From assembly GCA_034401135.1 (NCBI GenBank), contig JAWZSP010000001.1, positions 5,766,001 to 5,830,000 of the forward strand: a stretch of DNA of 64,000 nt. The letters run 5' to 3'. Shown here piece by piece: positions 11,077 to 23,590 of the stretch. Origin of the DNA: Volutella citrinella (taxonomy: Eukaryota; Ascomycota; Sordariomycetes; Hypocreales; Nectriaceae). The position numbers and the translations under genes were made by a program. The notes beneath the pieces are model-generated. The model was not told the DNA's origin, searched no databases, and saw only the letters and a program-made list of their open reading frames with translations. Within the stretch, counting starts at the first letter, position 1; every line of letters starts with the position of its first letter.

Positions 11077-12190
11077 ACCGACTTCTGCGGCTGTCTTCAG
11101 CGCACCGCACTGATGATTGTGGATAGAGAGTATGGCAGGGGTTGACCATGGATCAATTGACAAGAGCCGACTATTGGGCACAAGACTCCACGTAATCAAC
11201 TCTATTTCAGTACCAACAAACTCAATACGCATAATTGCTGGCCCTAAACGACAGCATAAGACCAACTTTGCTCCCCTGGTCGGTGGATTCCGGCCCCCAC
11301 AGGATTCACCCACGGCCTGCGTGTTGGATCTGTTGGCTCCCCAGGACAAGCATCCGAGGTCGAGCGTTGGCCCACTCGAGAAGCACCAATGTGCCAACTG
11401 TATTTTTGATTGGTAGTGGTGTGCTGCACCCACTGGAGTGGCTGGCTTAATGCACATGCAGATATCTGAAACGACTGTCTACGCGCTCTGATGCAGCCGC
11501 TTACACCACCAACAGAGACAGACTGCAGGCGATCCCTTGCAGGATCGGGCTGCAGATGACATTAAGTTTTGGCATTCCTGAGGTTGGGCCGAGTCGGATG
11601 CAAGGTTCATGACCCTAGAATGTATATCAAAGCGCAGGAGAAATACTACTCACGAGGAGCGGTCTCGTAACTGGAAATCCTACCAACGCAGGGGGTATCA
11701 AGATGTTGGCCATCACATCACCGGGGCTCTTTGAAGTTTCTTGCTTACGATTGGATGCTATCTTGGTGTATTCTTGTAGATCTGCGAAAGGATTTTGACC
11801 GAGGGCCGAGTGCAGCTGCCATTCCTCTTGACTCCATCGAAGTAGAGAAAACGAGCTCCGCGCCAACACACTCAGGCAGCCAACATGCATATCCAGTCAC
11901 TTGAAACTTGCAATCTTCCCATATGGGTTTGTGATCCAACCTACGGAGCAATAAAAAGCTCGTATTGGAGCCAAGGGCCCCCATGGGTAATGCACAAGGA
12001 TGCCACGGAGATGCTCACAAGCCAGCCTTACGCATGTTGGCGTCGACCAACACCGAACATTGAGCACACCGTTCAGCACGGCAGTTGTAAAAGCTGGATA
12101 AATAGAGATGTACATAAAGGCCGACTTCCTGTCTTGAATTAGCTGTGCTATCATCAATGTCTAACACGTTTTTTGTATTACCCTTGCGCC
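11077..12190. other. Intergenic region; TATA-like motif before the secreted protease gene
   Basis: Only short, compositionally poor ORFs are present, so no gene is supported. GATAAATA at 12097-12104 is a TATA-like element 87 bp upstream of the start codon of the subtilisin gene. Confidence 0.4.
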
Positions 12191-15100
12191 ATGCAACTTA
12201 CGTTCCCTTGCAAAGCTCTATTGCTGAGCCTGCTCCTTCACCCGTGGCAGGCGAGTGCCCTCTTGGAGCCGAATAGCAACAAGTGTTCCCCTGGCGAGTA
12301 CTGGTGTCAAGACCGATGTGGCTCAGGTAAGTCATCAATCCCCTCTCTGGAACACGGAGTATTGACACTGGTTCAAGATATTTACGGCCAGACTTGTTGT
12401 GAAACACCAAATGGAGAACACAATCTATGTGGCTCAGGTATGTTCAACGGGCATTACGTGTGAGCACTGCTGAAGTTCAACATAGGAACAATCTGTTGCC
12501 AGTATGGCTGCTGCCCTGCCGGCTCCTCTTGCAACTCCATGGGCGGATGCGAGCGCGTCGTGACATTCACCGCACCCGATGGAGGAGTATCCTCCTCCAC
12601 AGAGACCTTTTTCCCCGGAGGCGATGTAGCAACTACACCACCTGGAACCTTTGTCCGAGCAACAAGATCCACTCAGCCTGTTGAAACAACCCAGAACGGA
12701 GAGGGCCAGCTGCCAGGTGGTGCCGAAGCAACACATTCAGAGTCTTCCGGTGCACCGGCGCAACCAAACAACCCAACTGGAGGACCTCAGGTGCCCCAGG
12801 TCACCAACCGAGTACCAGAGCCAACTACCAAGCCATCTGATGGTCAAGGAGGAAAAATGGAGACAGGGACGCCTGACGCGCCTCGTTCTGAGACGGTTGA
12901 TGCGGATCCCATTCACTCGGAGACGATCGATGCTACTAAATCTGAAAACACTAGTGACCAGCAACCACATGAGTCGACCTTCGCACCTGGCGATGACCGT
13001 AAACCCACAGCTGACTCTACACCAACCGGAGTTGCTACAAAGTCTGAAGCCACTACTCAACCTGAAGCTCCCACACAAACCGGAGCCGCTACGCAAACAG
13101 GAGCTGATGTAGATACGCGTACTCCTATTTCTACTCCGGGGAGTGAAGAAAGCTCACGGCGACCGGATGCTCCGCCAAACTCTTCGCATGATTCGTCCAA
13201 GATGGACAGTGGCCCGGCAACACAAGTCCAGTCAACTCCCGTTGACACACCCCAAGCCGGGCCAAACACGCAGCAGCAAACAGAAACAGAAAGCCCGGCC
13301 CAAACGACGCAATCGGATGAAGGAGGTTTGCCTCAACTTGGTGGACCAGTTGTGGTTACTGAAGCTGGGGGCGGCCTCAGCACAGTCATAATGCCAGAGG
13401 TTGGAGCAACTGGGGGCGGATCTCCTGACTCTTCCCAAACGGGTTCATCTCCTACCAACTCGGAAACAACAGGAATTGCCACTGGGGACGTCATCGTACC
13501 AGCCCCAAAGGTGTCTGAAGATTCTGCAATTGCCATTCCCATTCCGACTTCCCAATCCAACAGTCCCGGCCAAGTCGCCCCAAGCCCGATTCCAAATCCC
13601 GCGATAACAGCCGGAACATCCACAGGGACAGAATCAGACAAACAAGCCATCACATCTCCACCGACTATGGCGATTATTCCAGTAACGACAAAGGTGGAGA
13701 AGCCTGCTCCAGACAATACCAACCGTCAGGTAGCCTGTGACTCCTGGTTCTTCAACGTGGGTTCCCCCAATAAGCTTCAGGTTCTTCTACTGACAAAAGA
13801 TCTAGAGCTGCTTGGACAACATTAAGGGTTGGGAGATTGACCTTCCACCAGGCGTGTACATGTAAGTCTTGCATATCTATTGGCCTTATGTTGCTGACTG
13901 AAGTAGAAAACCCCCTCCTATCCCGGACATCCTCCCACCACACATTCGTATCGACACGTATTTTCCTCCATGGCCACCGTTTACGTGAGTATCCCAACGG
14001 AAATGTTAGAGAACTGGTGTACTGATCAGCCCAAAGCATCCACTCGAACGGCCAACCCGAATTCCCCGACAAACCCACATCCTGTGAAACGAAGACAGCT
14101 TCGCTGTGCGCAACACTGACATTCTTTGATGTATCCATCTCGGATACTGCTACTATCACAACGGCAACCCGTGTACACTCAACATGCCAGGGGATTTTCG
14201 GATGCGAAGTCAAGGATCATGATTTCACGGCAACAAGAACCAAGGAATGTGCAGTGAGCACCGTCACCCACGCCTGGGTATCCTGTACTGCCTCAGAGGA
14301 CTGCGAGACCACAAGAACGTCCATTGCGTCGGGGTGTGATGTTACGGCCACCACGAGGAAATGTGTTAGGCCAACACCCACCGCCGGTGTTGTCCGGCGT
14401 GCCGAAGAAATTGAAGAATGCGAGATAGACATCAAGAACACATACGTTGTTTATCCACGAGACGGGACCAACAAGGAGCAGACGAATGCTATTAGTGGAC
14501 TGATTGTCGACTATCAGAAACGATCTCTTCTTGAGCTGATTCGAACCTCGGAGACGGAAACGATGGGCACCAACTTCTGGCTCATCCGAGCAAGCCGGCC
14601 AAATGCGGCTCAATTCAGGAATGAGAACCTCAACCTGGTAGGTTTGCAGACTGCTTACAGGGAATGGACCATGTCTAATTGGCCATAGATATTGTCAGTG
14701 CATCTACAGTTCGGCCGCGGGGAGAGCAACGTTAACCCAGCGTCGACTGGGATCCGGTACAGTCTACGAGAACCAGGCGCAGAGCCGTGGCACCTTTCAT
14801 TCCTCAGCCAGATGCCGGGGACCAGCATGAAGAAATACAAAGGCCGATACTACTTTGATGACGCCATCATCGACGGGCCAAAGGTGCCGTTATATGTGCT
14901 TGATACTGGTGCTCGTCTTGACATTCCAGTGGGTCATGCTCCCCTGAATTTGTGACTTGGGTAAAACTGACGTGAGCAGCGCGAATGGGACGAATATATC
15001 GATGATGCAGGAAAATCAACCATGCGCTTCATTCATGTGGGCGAAGATTTCGACCAGGAGAATGGTGAGAATAGTAGAGACGACTCATCCATCCCAAAAG

Positions 15101-16841
15101 AAATTCAACAGCAAAACGTCGGCGGCTCGATCAACTCAAAGCACGGCACTTCTATGCTGTCACTAGCAGCTGGGCGTACACTGGGTGTCATGCCTGCAGG
15201 GGTAGAGCCGATAGTGGTACGGGTGCCTCGACGCGGCGTCAGGGGCAACGTGGTTAGGCCTCCAGACACGGAGGACTGGATCGAGGGCATGGGGAAGATC
15301 TGTGACGATCTGAAGAACCCAAGTGCAAAGGCTAGAGCCGTCTTGTTGCTGGCACTCCACTGGTACCCGAGCGTGTTTGCTAGAGAGCCCACAGACCCGA
15401 AGGACCTCGAGGACAAAGACAAGGCCTTCACGCCCAAGGACCTGTTTGGTGAGCCATTGACGCCAAGTGTGATCTACATGGAAGGGTTCAGCACCAGGTT
15501 CGAGGCATTGCTGAAGGCTGCGGTAGCGAAGGGGGCAATTCCAGTGACAGGATCGGGCAACCAGGGAACGGTGAGAATCTTGTCTGTCGTCCTAACCGAT
15601 CGGGGCATTGGGGCTAATGAGAGGTGTGGCAGACTAAAATCGATGGGATCCCAGCAGCGTACGCGCGGAAAGACGAGGCAGGCAAGTCTAGGATACCAGA
15701 GCTGCTTGTGGCTGGGGCAATCTGGAGCGGTGAACCCGTATTTCAGCCTGGAAGGACGGTGGTCAATCCTTGGCCGCGCACTAACATGGACCTGAAGGCT
15801 GGAGTTCCCAATGTATGGGCCCCAGGCGCAGAAATCATGGAACCAATGGCAGACAATGCTCTGAGAGAGTATTTCACAGACTTGAACTACGTCACAGCCT
15901 CAGGAACCTCGCAAGGTAGGTCGCACATGGACGATCCCCCTCGAGTACGACCTCACTGACAATGAATGTGTACCCCATAGCGACGGCTATCACTGCAGGA
16001 CTGGCAGCCTATTTCCTGAAGCTACACTGGAAAGGGAGAATGACTGTAGAAGATGAGAGCCCCCTAGGGTTCAAGAACAAGATGATTGAGCTATCGTGGC
16101 AACGCCCCGATACTGACCTGATGTCTGGCATGACCGAGTTGCGCGCTCTGTGGAACGGCGTTGAACTGAATAACAAACACCTATACTGCCCATGGAAGTG
16201 GAAAACAAGACGGCTCGATCTTACTCGAAGGCAATTCGAAGAGTGTCGAGTGCCGTGGGCCGAGGACGAGCCAGCATCAACCCTCATGACCAGCGTCACG
16301 CAGGCACCTGAGAAGACGGAGCATCCAGCGCCGCCTGCAGCCGAGCCACCGGCAAACGATCCCCCTTCGTCGGATCCTCCCAAGAAGCTCACATACCCCA
16401 CCTTCGGCAATACGGTCTGCAACAATGAGGCCGACTTCCCGGGACACGCCGAGATCCACGAGCAAGGCGTGACATCTTCCGCGAGCATCTTCTGCACAAA
16501 GCTCGTACAGGACAAGTGGGCGACGCCAGGGTACCACAAGACGGGACAGGTCGAGGATTCCAAGGGCCACTGGCACCAGTTCTGGATCGACTGGAATGAA
16601 GGCTGCAACGCGGTCGAGGACAAGCAAGACCTTCAGCAGCGGCTGCGCTCCACCGGTGGGGATATCTGCACGTTTATCTTTTCCAGCGCATGGAAGTATT
16701 GTAAGTGTCGTTGGGGTTGTGTGCTCGGGAGACGATGATGAAGCTAACATTTCGCAAGGCGTCAATGGCGGAGTCGGAGGGTTTAAGGACTTTGGATGTT
16801 TGAGATATCGAATGAATAATGGGGTGGGCAAGCCGAAGTGA
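12191..16841 (+). CDS. Secreted Cys-rich module plus subtilisin-like (S8) serine protease, 1372 residues
   Basis: join(12191..12326,12378..12437,12486..13756,13806..13861,13907..13984,14037..14637,14689..14928,14980..15570,15633..15915,15981..16700,16759..16841); every junction is phase-consistent. An N-terminal signal peptide (MQLTFPCKALLLSLLLHPWQ) is followed by a compact cysteine module, C-x5-C-x3-C through ICCQYGCCPAGSSC (about 28-95), resembling chitin-recognition or knottin modules. A Ser/Thr/Pro/Gln-rich linker of about 380 residues follows. Next is a Cys-containing region with a Pro-rich segment (KPPPIPDILPPHIRIDTYFP). The S8 catalytic domain has Asp in YVLDTGARLD (about 807), His in SKHGTSMLSLAAG (about 867), the oxyanion Asn in TGSGNQG (about 1008) and Ser in TASGTSQATAITAGLA (about 1103). 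A Cys-containing C-terminal domain ends the protein. The full triad predicts an active extracellular, possibly cell-wall-associated, protease. Substrate and the role of the Cys module are unknown. Confidence 0.88.
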
Positions 16842-17063
16842 GGACTGATGATTCGATGGAACCGAGATGAGGATGTTACTGTGGTGTAAGAGAGGCAATG
16901 ACTAAGAAGGCGGTGAGGAGCTGGCAGTATTGATCCTAGGCGTCACGTAATCTCGTATCAAGGACTGACTTCATCAAACATAAACTCGTTATTGAAAACA
17001 CATTCTGCCCTGACTCTATCATATCTGAAAGACGGTATCAAAACTGTATTTGAGAGACTAGTC

Positions 17064-17825
17064 ATGGCAAGACACTATCACAAGCACTTCATCCCGCTCG
17101 AGTCCAACCCAGACCTCTTTACGCAATTGATCCACAAGCTTGGCGTATCACCAGCTATCGAATTTCACGATGTCCTCTCTCTGGACGAGCCAGAGCTGCT
17201 TGCTCTTTTGCCGAGACCTGTGCTGGCACTGGTGCTGGTGTTTCCAACTGCGGACAACTACGACGAGAAGATTGAGGAACTGGATCGCCATGTGCCCGAC
17301 TATGCTCAATCAGGAGACGAGGAGCAAGCCATGTGGTATAAGCAAACGATTCACAATGCGTGTGGCCTGTATGCGATTCTGCATGCAATCAGTAATGGGG
17401 CAGCAAGAGGTCATCTCGGTAGGTTTGCCTCTTCTCTCTCACAAGTGCTCTAACATGGTATTTTAGTGGAGGGTTCCCATATTGGGCGGCTGATCAACAG
17501 TCTTGGTCCGATGAATGCTGTAGAGCGGGCTGAGACGCTTGCAGCAGACGAAGAGCTCGAAAAGGCGTACACTGAGGTCGCGCTGCAGGGAGAGTCCAGG
17601 GTGCCAGAGCGAGCCGAGGACGAGGTTGATTTTCATTATGTGTGCTTCGTCAAGTCACTGAAGGATGACCACTTGTATGAACTCAACGGAGATCGCAAGG
17701 GGCCGATAGACTGGGGCTACATGGCCGAGTCTGACATCTTGTCGGGGCGGGGCCTCGATTGTGTCCGAAAATATGTTGTAGAGGTGGGCACGGGGATTGG
17801 ATTTAGCTTGCTGGCACTTGCGTAG
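17064..17825 (+). CDS. Ubiquitin carboxyl-terminal hydrolase, UCH (C12) family
   Basis: join(17064..17418,17467..17825), 237 residues. The start at 17064 gives MARHYHKHFIPLESNPDLF, the usual UCH N-terminus; the upstream in-frame ATG at 16992 adds an unlikely leader. The intron (GTAGGT..TTTTAG) yields GAARGHLVEGSHIGRLI. The catalytic Gln and Cys are in KQTIHNACGLYAILHA (about 95-100), and the catalytic His is in DFHYVCFVKS. The position of the third catalytic residue, normally Asp in LYELDG, reads LYELNGD. UCH enzymes (Yuh1, UCH-L3) trim short C-terminal adducts from ubiquitin or NEDD8 in the cytosol. The length matches the family. The gene converges with the GMC oxidoreductase gene, 240 bp apart. 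Confidence 0.9.
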
Positions 17826-18065
17826 GCTCTGTTCGACACAAAGTCAAGGGTTTATGGGAACCTGCGAGGCGGACTTAGCAGGATGCAGGAATCAACAGCC
17901 ACACGACACCATGGCCAAGATGACGGCTTAAGCAAGAAGTAGCATATTTATTTGAAACGAGTTTGTCATTTGCATCACGTTGCCATGATGTCATTCTACT
18001 GGCTATCAGACTATTCACACATCGTTACCATTGTGTAAGTTCGTGTAAGTTCGTATCATGTCCTC

Positions 18066-19900
18066 CTAGTTACCGCCAGCCAGCGTCTTCTTGATTATCC
18101 CAGCACCGTGCTCCGCAACCGCATAAACCGTACTCTGGGGGTTCGCCGCCGGAATCATCGGAATGATACTCGCGTCGCACACACGCAGGTTGCGACAGCC
18201 GTGCACGCGCAGGTCCGCGCCCACGACACCCCCAAGCTCGCGCGGCATCATGGCGCACGATCCGACCCAGTGATGCGCCCCGGTCGCCGTCTGCGTCACA
18301 AACTCGCGCGCCGTCTCCAGGTCGCGTAGGCTGCCCGGAACCTGCGCAATCTCGGGGTAGCGCTTCCCGTCGGGTTTGAGGTGGCTGGCGAGCGGCTCCG
18401 TGGTGGCAATGGCCTCGAGCTGCTGGGCGTGACGTGCGAGAACTTCGAGGTCGATTGGACTCGTCAAGTACATGGGGTCAATGGCTAGCTTTGGATCCTC
18501 GGCTGAGTTTTGGGTGATGTGGACGGAGCCGCTGGATCGCGGGTGGGAGAGGAAGATGCCGACGGTGAAGTGGCCGCCCTCTGCTGGAGGAGCTGCCATT
18601 GTGCCGTCCTTGTTGTGGCGAAAGGTTCCAGGGAATGACAGGTAGAAGCCCGACGCCTCGTCCTTTGAAATGTTCATCTTTCGTGCCTGTTCGCTGTAGG
18701 CGTGGGCAAACGCCGGCGTCTCGAGCCAGCCGTTGTGCTTGTCGAAATACTTCTCGAGATCCTCGACGACATGAGTGGATTCGAGGCCAGGCAACGGTAG
18801 TAGGGCCGCCGCGTTGATTCCACTGCGACTGAAAGGTCCGCGTTTCTGGCCATATGCTTCCATGGCCGCGCCAATGGCGGCAGGGTTCTGGCGCGCGAGG
18901 TCGTCCATATGCCACAGGCCGTCCTTGACCTCGAAGTTGAGGCAGCACATGACGTGGTTCTGCAGGTTCTCACCGACGTGCATGTTCTTGACGACTGCCG
19001 GAATGCCGAGTTTCTTCAGTAGCTCGGGATCACCCACGCCAGAGAGCTCCAGGATCTTGGGTGAGTTGATGGCACCCGCGGAGAGGATGACCTCCTTGGT
19101 GGCCATGGCCGTCTTCACCTCGCCGTCCTTGCGGTACTGGACTCCCTCGGCGACGGGGTCGCCCGACTCGGATGTGCCAAAGAGAATCTTTTCAACGGGG
19201 GCCTGAGTAATGAAGGTCAAGTTCTCGCGAGCGCGGGCGGGCTTGAGGTACGCGTTGCCCGCAAAGCTCCTCTGCATCGTGTCTGGATCCATGGCGTCTG
19301 GCGCGATGAAGGCGCCCTTGGTGTTTCCCTCGCTGGCCTGGCCCTTGCTCTCGACTCCAAACTTTTCCAGAGTGTCTGTCCAGATCTTGGGCCACTCGTT
19401 GTCGGAACTGTCTGGCAACTTCACCTTTAAAGCCGTTGAGTCAGACGCATCAAAGGAGTGACACTTGGCGAACGATTTAGAGAAGCTGTCCCACTCCCAG
19501 CCAGGGTTTCCGAGACCAGCCCAAGCATCGACTACCGCCTTGGATGGCGGCATAAAGTTCAATCCGTTCATGGCCCCTGAGCCTCCCAGCAGGCGACCTT
19601 GGGGAACAGTGCCCACGCGGCCACCAAAGCCATCCTAGACAGCAGTTAGTACTCTAAGTGCGGCATACCCGTCATCTGATAGACTTGTACCTGGGGAACA
19701 GTCTCATAGCTCCAATTAGCCGGCGATTTGATTAGAGACGGCCACATAAACGGAAGCAGCACGCGCTGATCCTCGATCAGGTCTTCTCCGGCCTCAACGA
19801 CAAGGATCTTGAGGTCTGGATCCTCGGACAGGCGAGACGCCAGCACGAGGCCGGTTGTGCCACCACCGACAATGATGAGATCGTATTGGTTGTCCGCCAT
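18066..19900 (-). CDS. GMC-family FAD oxidoreductase (choline dehydrogenase / aryl-alcohol oxidase type)
   Basis: complement(join(18066..19634,19691..19900)), 592 residues. The start at 19900 gives MADNQYDLIIVGGGTTGLVL, placing the GxGxxG FAD-binding motif directly at the N-terminus. An upstream in-frame ATG at 20008 would add a basic leader and is less likely. The intron GTACAAG..TGTCTAG joins ETVPQ to DGFGGRVGTVPQGRLLGG, the GMC signature. Further family marks are the second GMC signature (EVILSAGAINSPKILELSG, about 270) and the C-terminal active-site pair: His in GAHHWVGSCAM and Asn in ANPQSTVYAVAEHGA. The His/Asn pair points to alcohol oxidation with hydride transfer to FAD. No signal peptide is seen, so it is probably intracellular; the substrate is unknown. 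Confidence 0.92.
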
Positions 19901-20263
19901 GGCCACGGTAGATGAATGGATATGCGGCGACGAATATAGCCGAAAGAGGACGCGAGAGGAAGGTCGGGGGAAAATGACTCTTAAACAGCAGCAAGAACAG
20001 CTACTCATCAGAGCGCGGCCACGACTACTTTTACGTGACCACCAGAGAAGGTCATGTCAGCTTGCATGCACCTCTCCTGATACATGCATGGCCCAGCGCT
20101 GTATATTACCGCTTCCGTTGGCCTGCTCGCGGGACGATGAACCAAAGTCCCAACATCACACGGCTTTAGCGCCTAGTTGCCAACCATGATGCACACAAGA
20201 GACCAACATGCCTACTTTTGTCAAGCTTCACCGACAATTCAAGAAAACGCGCCGCTCTCTAGG

Positions 20264-21237
20264 CTACGATATCTGCAAAAATACAACCAACACGGCAGCA
20301 TACCTGGGCGAAAAATAAGCTCATGGAAGTTACAGAGTTGGCGTTGAACACTCACCCCGCCGTGGCCGCTAGTATCTCGAACGGCCTGGCCACCGAGGTA
20401 AAGCTGACTAGAGGCAAGAATAGCACAATGAATGCCGTGGTAACCCCTAGCTTCCCCGTCTTGTCCTTTGTGTGCGCCAGGATCCAGAGTGGTGCAATCA
20501 ACATGGCCAGGCCGACAATGATGATGATTCCAGTTACGAACTGGTCGATCCGTTGATCAGACAGATAGAAGATGGTATTTTCGTCATGTGTACGTTTCTG
20601 CCACAGTCTGAACAAGCGGAAATGGGCGGACCGTTCAAATAGTGCGCGTAAGGGGGAAATGGTCTTGGGGACTATCGGGAACAGGTCCCGCCGATGCTGG
20701 ATGTATTCCGTCTCCTCGGCGAGAATCGGGTTCCTGTTGTTTTGTAGCCAGTTGGAGATGCTGTTGATGTCTTTTTGCCTGACTGGCGGTCGACCCCGGA
20801 GCTCCGAGTGCTGGCTCACAAGCTCATCTAGGCCGATGATTTAGTCCCACCTCGTGGTACCTGCCTCATGTGGCAGATGGTAGCGGTAACGTACAGTATG
20901 CTCTGAGTTTCTTGTCAATCTCATGGATCAGCTTCAGTCGAGTTTCCTGTGTCTCTTGCCGGAACGAGCCATTATGGATGTTCTGCGCGTCTTGCCGAGA
21001 TAGACGGGTCTCGAGTGTCTTCAGCTGCGTCTCCAACTCAACCAGTTCGTCTTGTAGCGCCAACATGACTCTGACAGCTAGCTGGCCAAATCGACGAAGA
21101 ATCAGGAAATCGTTGTCTGATTCAATAAACTCACAGAAGCCTTGGTAGCCAATGTACTTCCACGGCTTCTTGGCGAAGTCGGTGGGAATTCCTCCACCTT
21201 CCAAGTCATTGCGTGGGCGGTTGTGTTGGGTAGCCAT
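20264..21237 (-). CDS. DUF6594-family membrane protein
   Basis: complement(join(20264..20303,20356..20827,20895..21237)), 284 residues. The ATG at 21237 gives MATQHNRPRNDLEGGGIP. The first 115 residues contain KPWKYIGYQGFCEFIESDND and LRRFGQLAVRVMLALQDEL followed by a coiled-coil-like helix, the standard DUF6594 opening. Introns GTACGT..CCTAG and GTGAGT..CCCAG restore KLRAYYELVSQHSELRG and ATAGYAAVLVVFLQIS. Three hydrophobic segments close the protein (FVTGIIIIVGLAMLIAPLWI; GVTTAFIVLFLPLVSFT; FEILAATAGYAAVLVVFL), so the C-terminal half is membrane-embedded. The family is large in ascomycetes and its function is unknown; some members sit beside NLR-type genes. Confidence 0.85.
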
Positions 21238-21782
21238 GTTTCTGGGTTTGCGACTCAACGACTGGGCTCAGAAACGTCTCACGACGCTACTAGGACTTCT
21301 AGTGTCGAGGAACCTGCGGGATAGCAAGCCTGCCATACAGGACAGACAGTTGAGGCAAGGAAAAGGAAAAAGAACAAGATTGGCACAGCCCCGCCGCCTC
21401 AGAGCCGCCTTATGCGGCATCGAGCCAGCTAAGCCAACGCAAGGCAGATGGCGAGGTATCCTTGGCGCCCACCAAAAGGGAGCAATGTGGTGGCGCAGCA
21501 CGCTGAGGCGGCCAGTAAGCCACAAGGACGATGGAAGGGTTGTGGGCAGTGTTGTATTGGGGCAGCCTGCCTATAGGTTGGATGCGAGACACGTAGTGAG
21601 GCAACCAGTGCGACACGCACACAGGGCCGCACGCTGTTGTGGAGGGTAGCGGTGCCGTACATAACATCTCACCAGCCGAGGAGTTGGAGAGGTTTCTTCT
21701 TACGTCTCTTCCCACCAATGCACCAGGATCCATTTTCATTCAATCCAAGCATGTGCTAGGTCCTCCATCCACCTCCACCACC

Positions 21783-22859
21783 ATGTCACATACAGCAACA
21801 TCTAGCGGTGGCGGCGGCAGGCGGGAGCGGCGACCCCCGGTCAAAGTCCCAGCGGAAGTGGTGAAGCGAGTCAGGCAAAACAACGACGAGGCAGAGGACG
21901 TCGACTCCCCGCCCCCATTCCACGGCAACAAGAAAATCGGAGGTGCCATCAACTTTGTCGCTGAAGATGCTTTTGAGTTGGCAACAGGCTCTGGAGACTG
22001 CAGCGACACTTCGTTGCGCAGCATTGGAGGTATCACAGCAACAACCGCGCAGTCACTGAGCTCCTCTGCAACCACCGTGATTGAACTTGCGCCAGCCCAC
22101 CCGTTTGCAGCTCCAGCTGGATACCAGAGGTTTTGGGGCACAGTCTACTGGACTTACGTTGGTGACACCGACATACACATCAGTCCGTTCTGCAAGCGGT
22201 GCTTGGAGGATTATGGAGGCCTCACGCCATGCCAAACGAGGTGGGGAATAGGTGAAGACCCCAGACTTGAATGCAAATTCAGCATCCTTCGTGGTCCCAG
22301 CTTGTTCATAATCACATACCGGTCATCCACGTACGACGACACACATGCGAGCCATCTCCCAACATACAGCATGCGGCGATTAGTGGCGGACCGCCTCGCG
22401 ACCAAGGGCACAGCTGACGACATCCCCACGTCAACGGCGGATGGCACACCGCATATCACCGTGGTCCGTCAACCGCCAAAGGTCGAGGATTCGGGGCCTC
22501 CAAGGAACCCTCTACCGGCAACAGCTGCTCGTCCAACCTACTCCAAGGTTAGAGCGGCCTACAACAGGCTGAAAAGACCAGAAGTGTCCAGTCCATCAGC
22601 GCCAGCAGTGGTGCCGGCTTCCCGTGGGCAGGAGCCTGTATGGGTCATCGACGCTGATAGATTTGCATCACCCTATATGTGGCGTAGCGGGTATGAAGCA
22701 ACACTGGGGTTTACAAGGTTTTCAAGGCGAACGAGTGGGAGTTCATCTCCATCGGATTCAAAACAGCACTACTACCGTGCAAGAGATGGAAGGGGTCCTG
22801 GTCCTAGTCCTGGCTTTCCTGAGCCCGGTGAAAATATCTTTCAAAAAGAGAGTAAATAA
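21783..22859 (+). CDS. Hypothetical protein, 358 residues
   Basis: Single-exon frame. The start at 21783 (MSHTATSSGGGGRRERR) has an ideal CCACCACCATG context; an upstream in-frame start at 21639 adds 48 residues and is less likely. The first 60 residues are basic and disordered. A central block (YQRFWGTVYWTYVGDTDIHI; FCKRCLEDYGGLTPC; ECKFSILRGPSLFIITYRSS) is more ordered and has four closely spaced cysteines. The remainder is Pro/Ser-rich. I do not recognise a family. No signal peptide or membrane segment is seen. It is bounded downstream by a degenerate repeat. Confidence 0.55.
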   Translation: MSHTATSSGGGGRRERRPPVKVPAEVVKRVRQNNDEAEDVDSPPPFHGNKKIGGAINFVAEDAFELATGSGDCSDTSLRSIGGITATTAQSLSSSATTVIELAPAHPFAAPAGYQRFWGTVYWTYVGDTDIHISPFCKRCLEDYGGLTPCQTRWGIGEDPRLECKFSILRGPSLFIITYRSSTYDDTHASHLPTYSMRRLVADRLATKGTADDIPTSTADGTPHITVVRQPPKVEDSGPPRNPLPATAARPTYSKVRAAYNRLKRPEVSSPSAPAVVPASRGQEPVWVIDADRFASPYMWRSGYEATLGFTRFSRRTSGSSSPSDSKQHYYRARDGRGPGPSPGFPEPGENIFQKESK

Positions 22860-22867
22860 AGGGCAAA

Positions 22868-23107
22868 TCAAATGGTGCGCTCCGAGCAGGCAATCCCCGC
22901 GAGGGCAGGTACATGAAGTGCGGGCAGTTCAGGGTGGCCCCGCGGAATGCTAGCCTGGCGAGGACGGGCTGCAAGAAGACTACAAGAGACTAAGAGAGGG
23001 CTTGGTGGGCCGCTACCGACCTGATGGGATATCTAGGCCGAATTCAGGTAAGGTAGCCAACCGCTGTGTGCGTTACACCCTTATCGATCGGGCTTGCGGT
23101 TTAGTAA
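22868..23107 (+). repeat. Degenerate dispersed repeat, copy A
   Basis: About 200-240 nt that align by eye with 25669-25892 in the same orientation. Shared blocks include GTGCGYTCCGAGCAG, GGCAGTTCAGGGTG, CCGCGGAA and CACCCTTRTCGATCGG. Many differences are C/T or G/A transitions. The flanking 23108-23250 is AT-rich. The element class is not recognised. Confidence 0.75.
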
Positions 23108-23590
23108 GAAAGGATGATTATACTCAGTATAACTTAAAGCTGAATAGTTAAATATGCAAGCTAATATAATAATATTGATTGATTTTCCATCAGTATAAAG
23201 TAAAAACGTCTGGTGTCATGTATTCGTGACCTTGGCCAAGAAGTTCCGTCAAGCAATATGGGAGTGAATCAATCATGTGAGATACAAGGAACAAGGTTGT
23301 GACTTTCATATGGTGAGGGAGAAACCGCCTCTCCCTTCTGTAAAGATGAGATGACACTCGCGAGTTTAGCATTACCTACTTCCGTACAAAGTTTCAGTCT
23401 CCCACTAAGATTATCCTGATTCCTACGCATCCTCCTTTCCGAGACTCTCAGCGCAAAATCACGAACACTGCACGACACTGTCTGCCTGTGACAACATGCG
23501 AAAGACAAGCCCCGAGACCTCGTCAAGGTCTCTGTATCTAACAACACAAAATGCCAATCCACGCTAAATGCACCTGTGACAATGGAAATA
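23108..23590. other. AT-rich intergenic stretch
   Basis: Positions 23110-23250 are strongly AT-rich compared with neighbouring genes. No gene is supported. The 3' end of the serine-hydrolase gene follows on the minus strand. Confidence 0.4.

Noticed and set aside
10870..11457. 195-codon minus-strand ORF
   Set aside because: No domain and irregular composition; it overlaps the end of the Ras-like relic and looks like chance.
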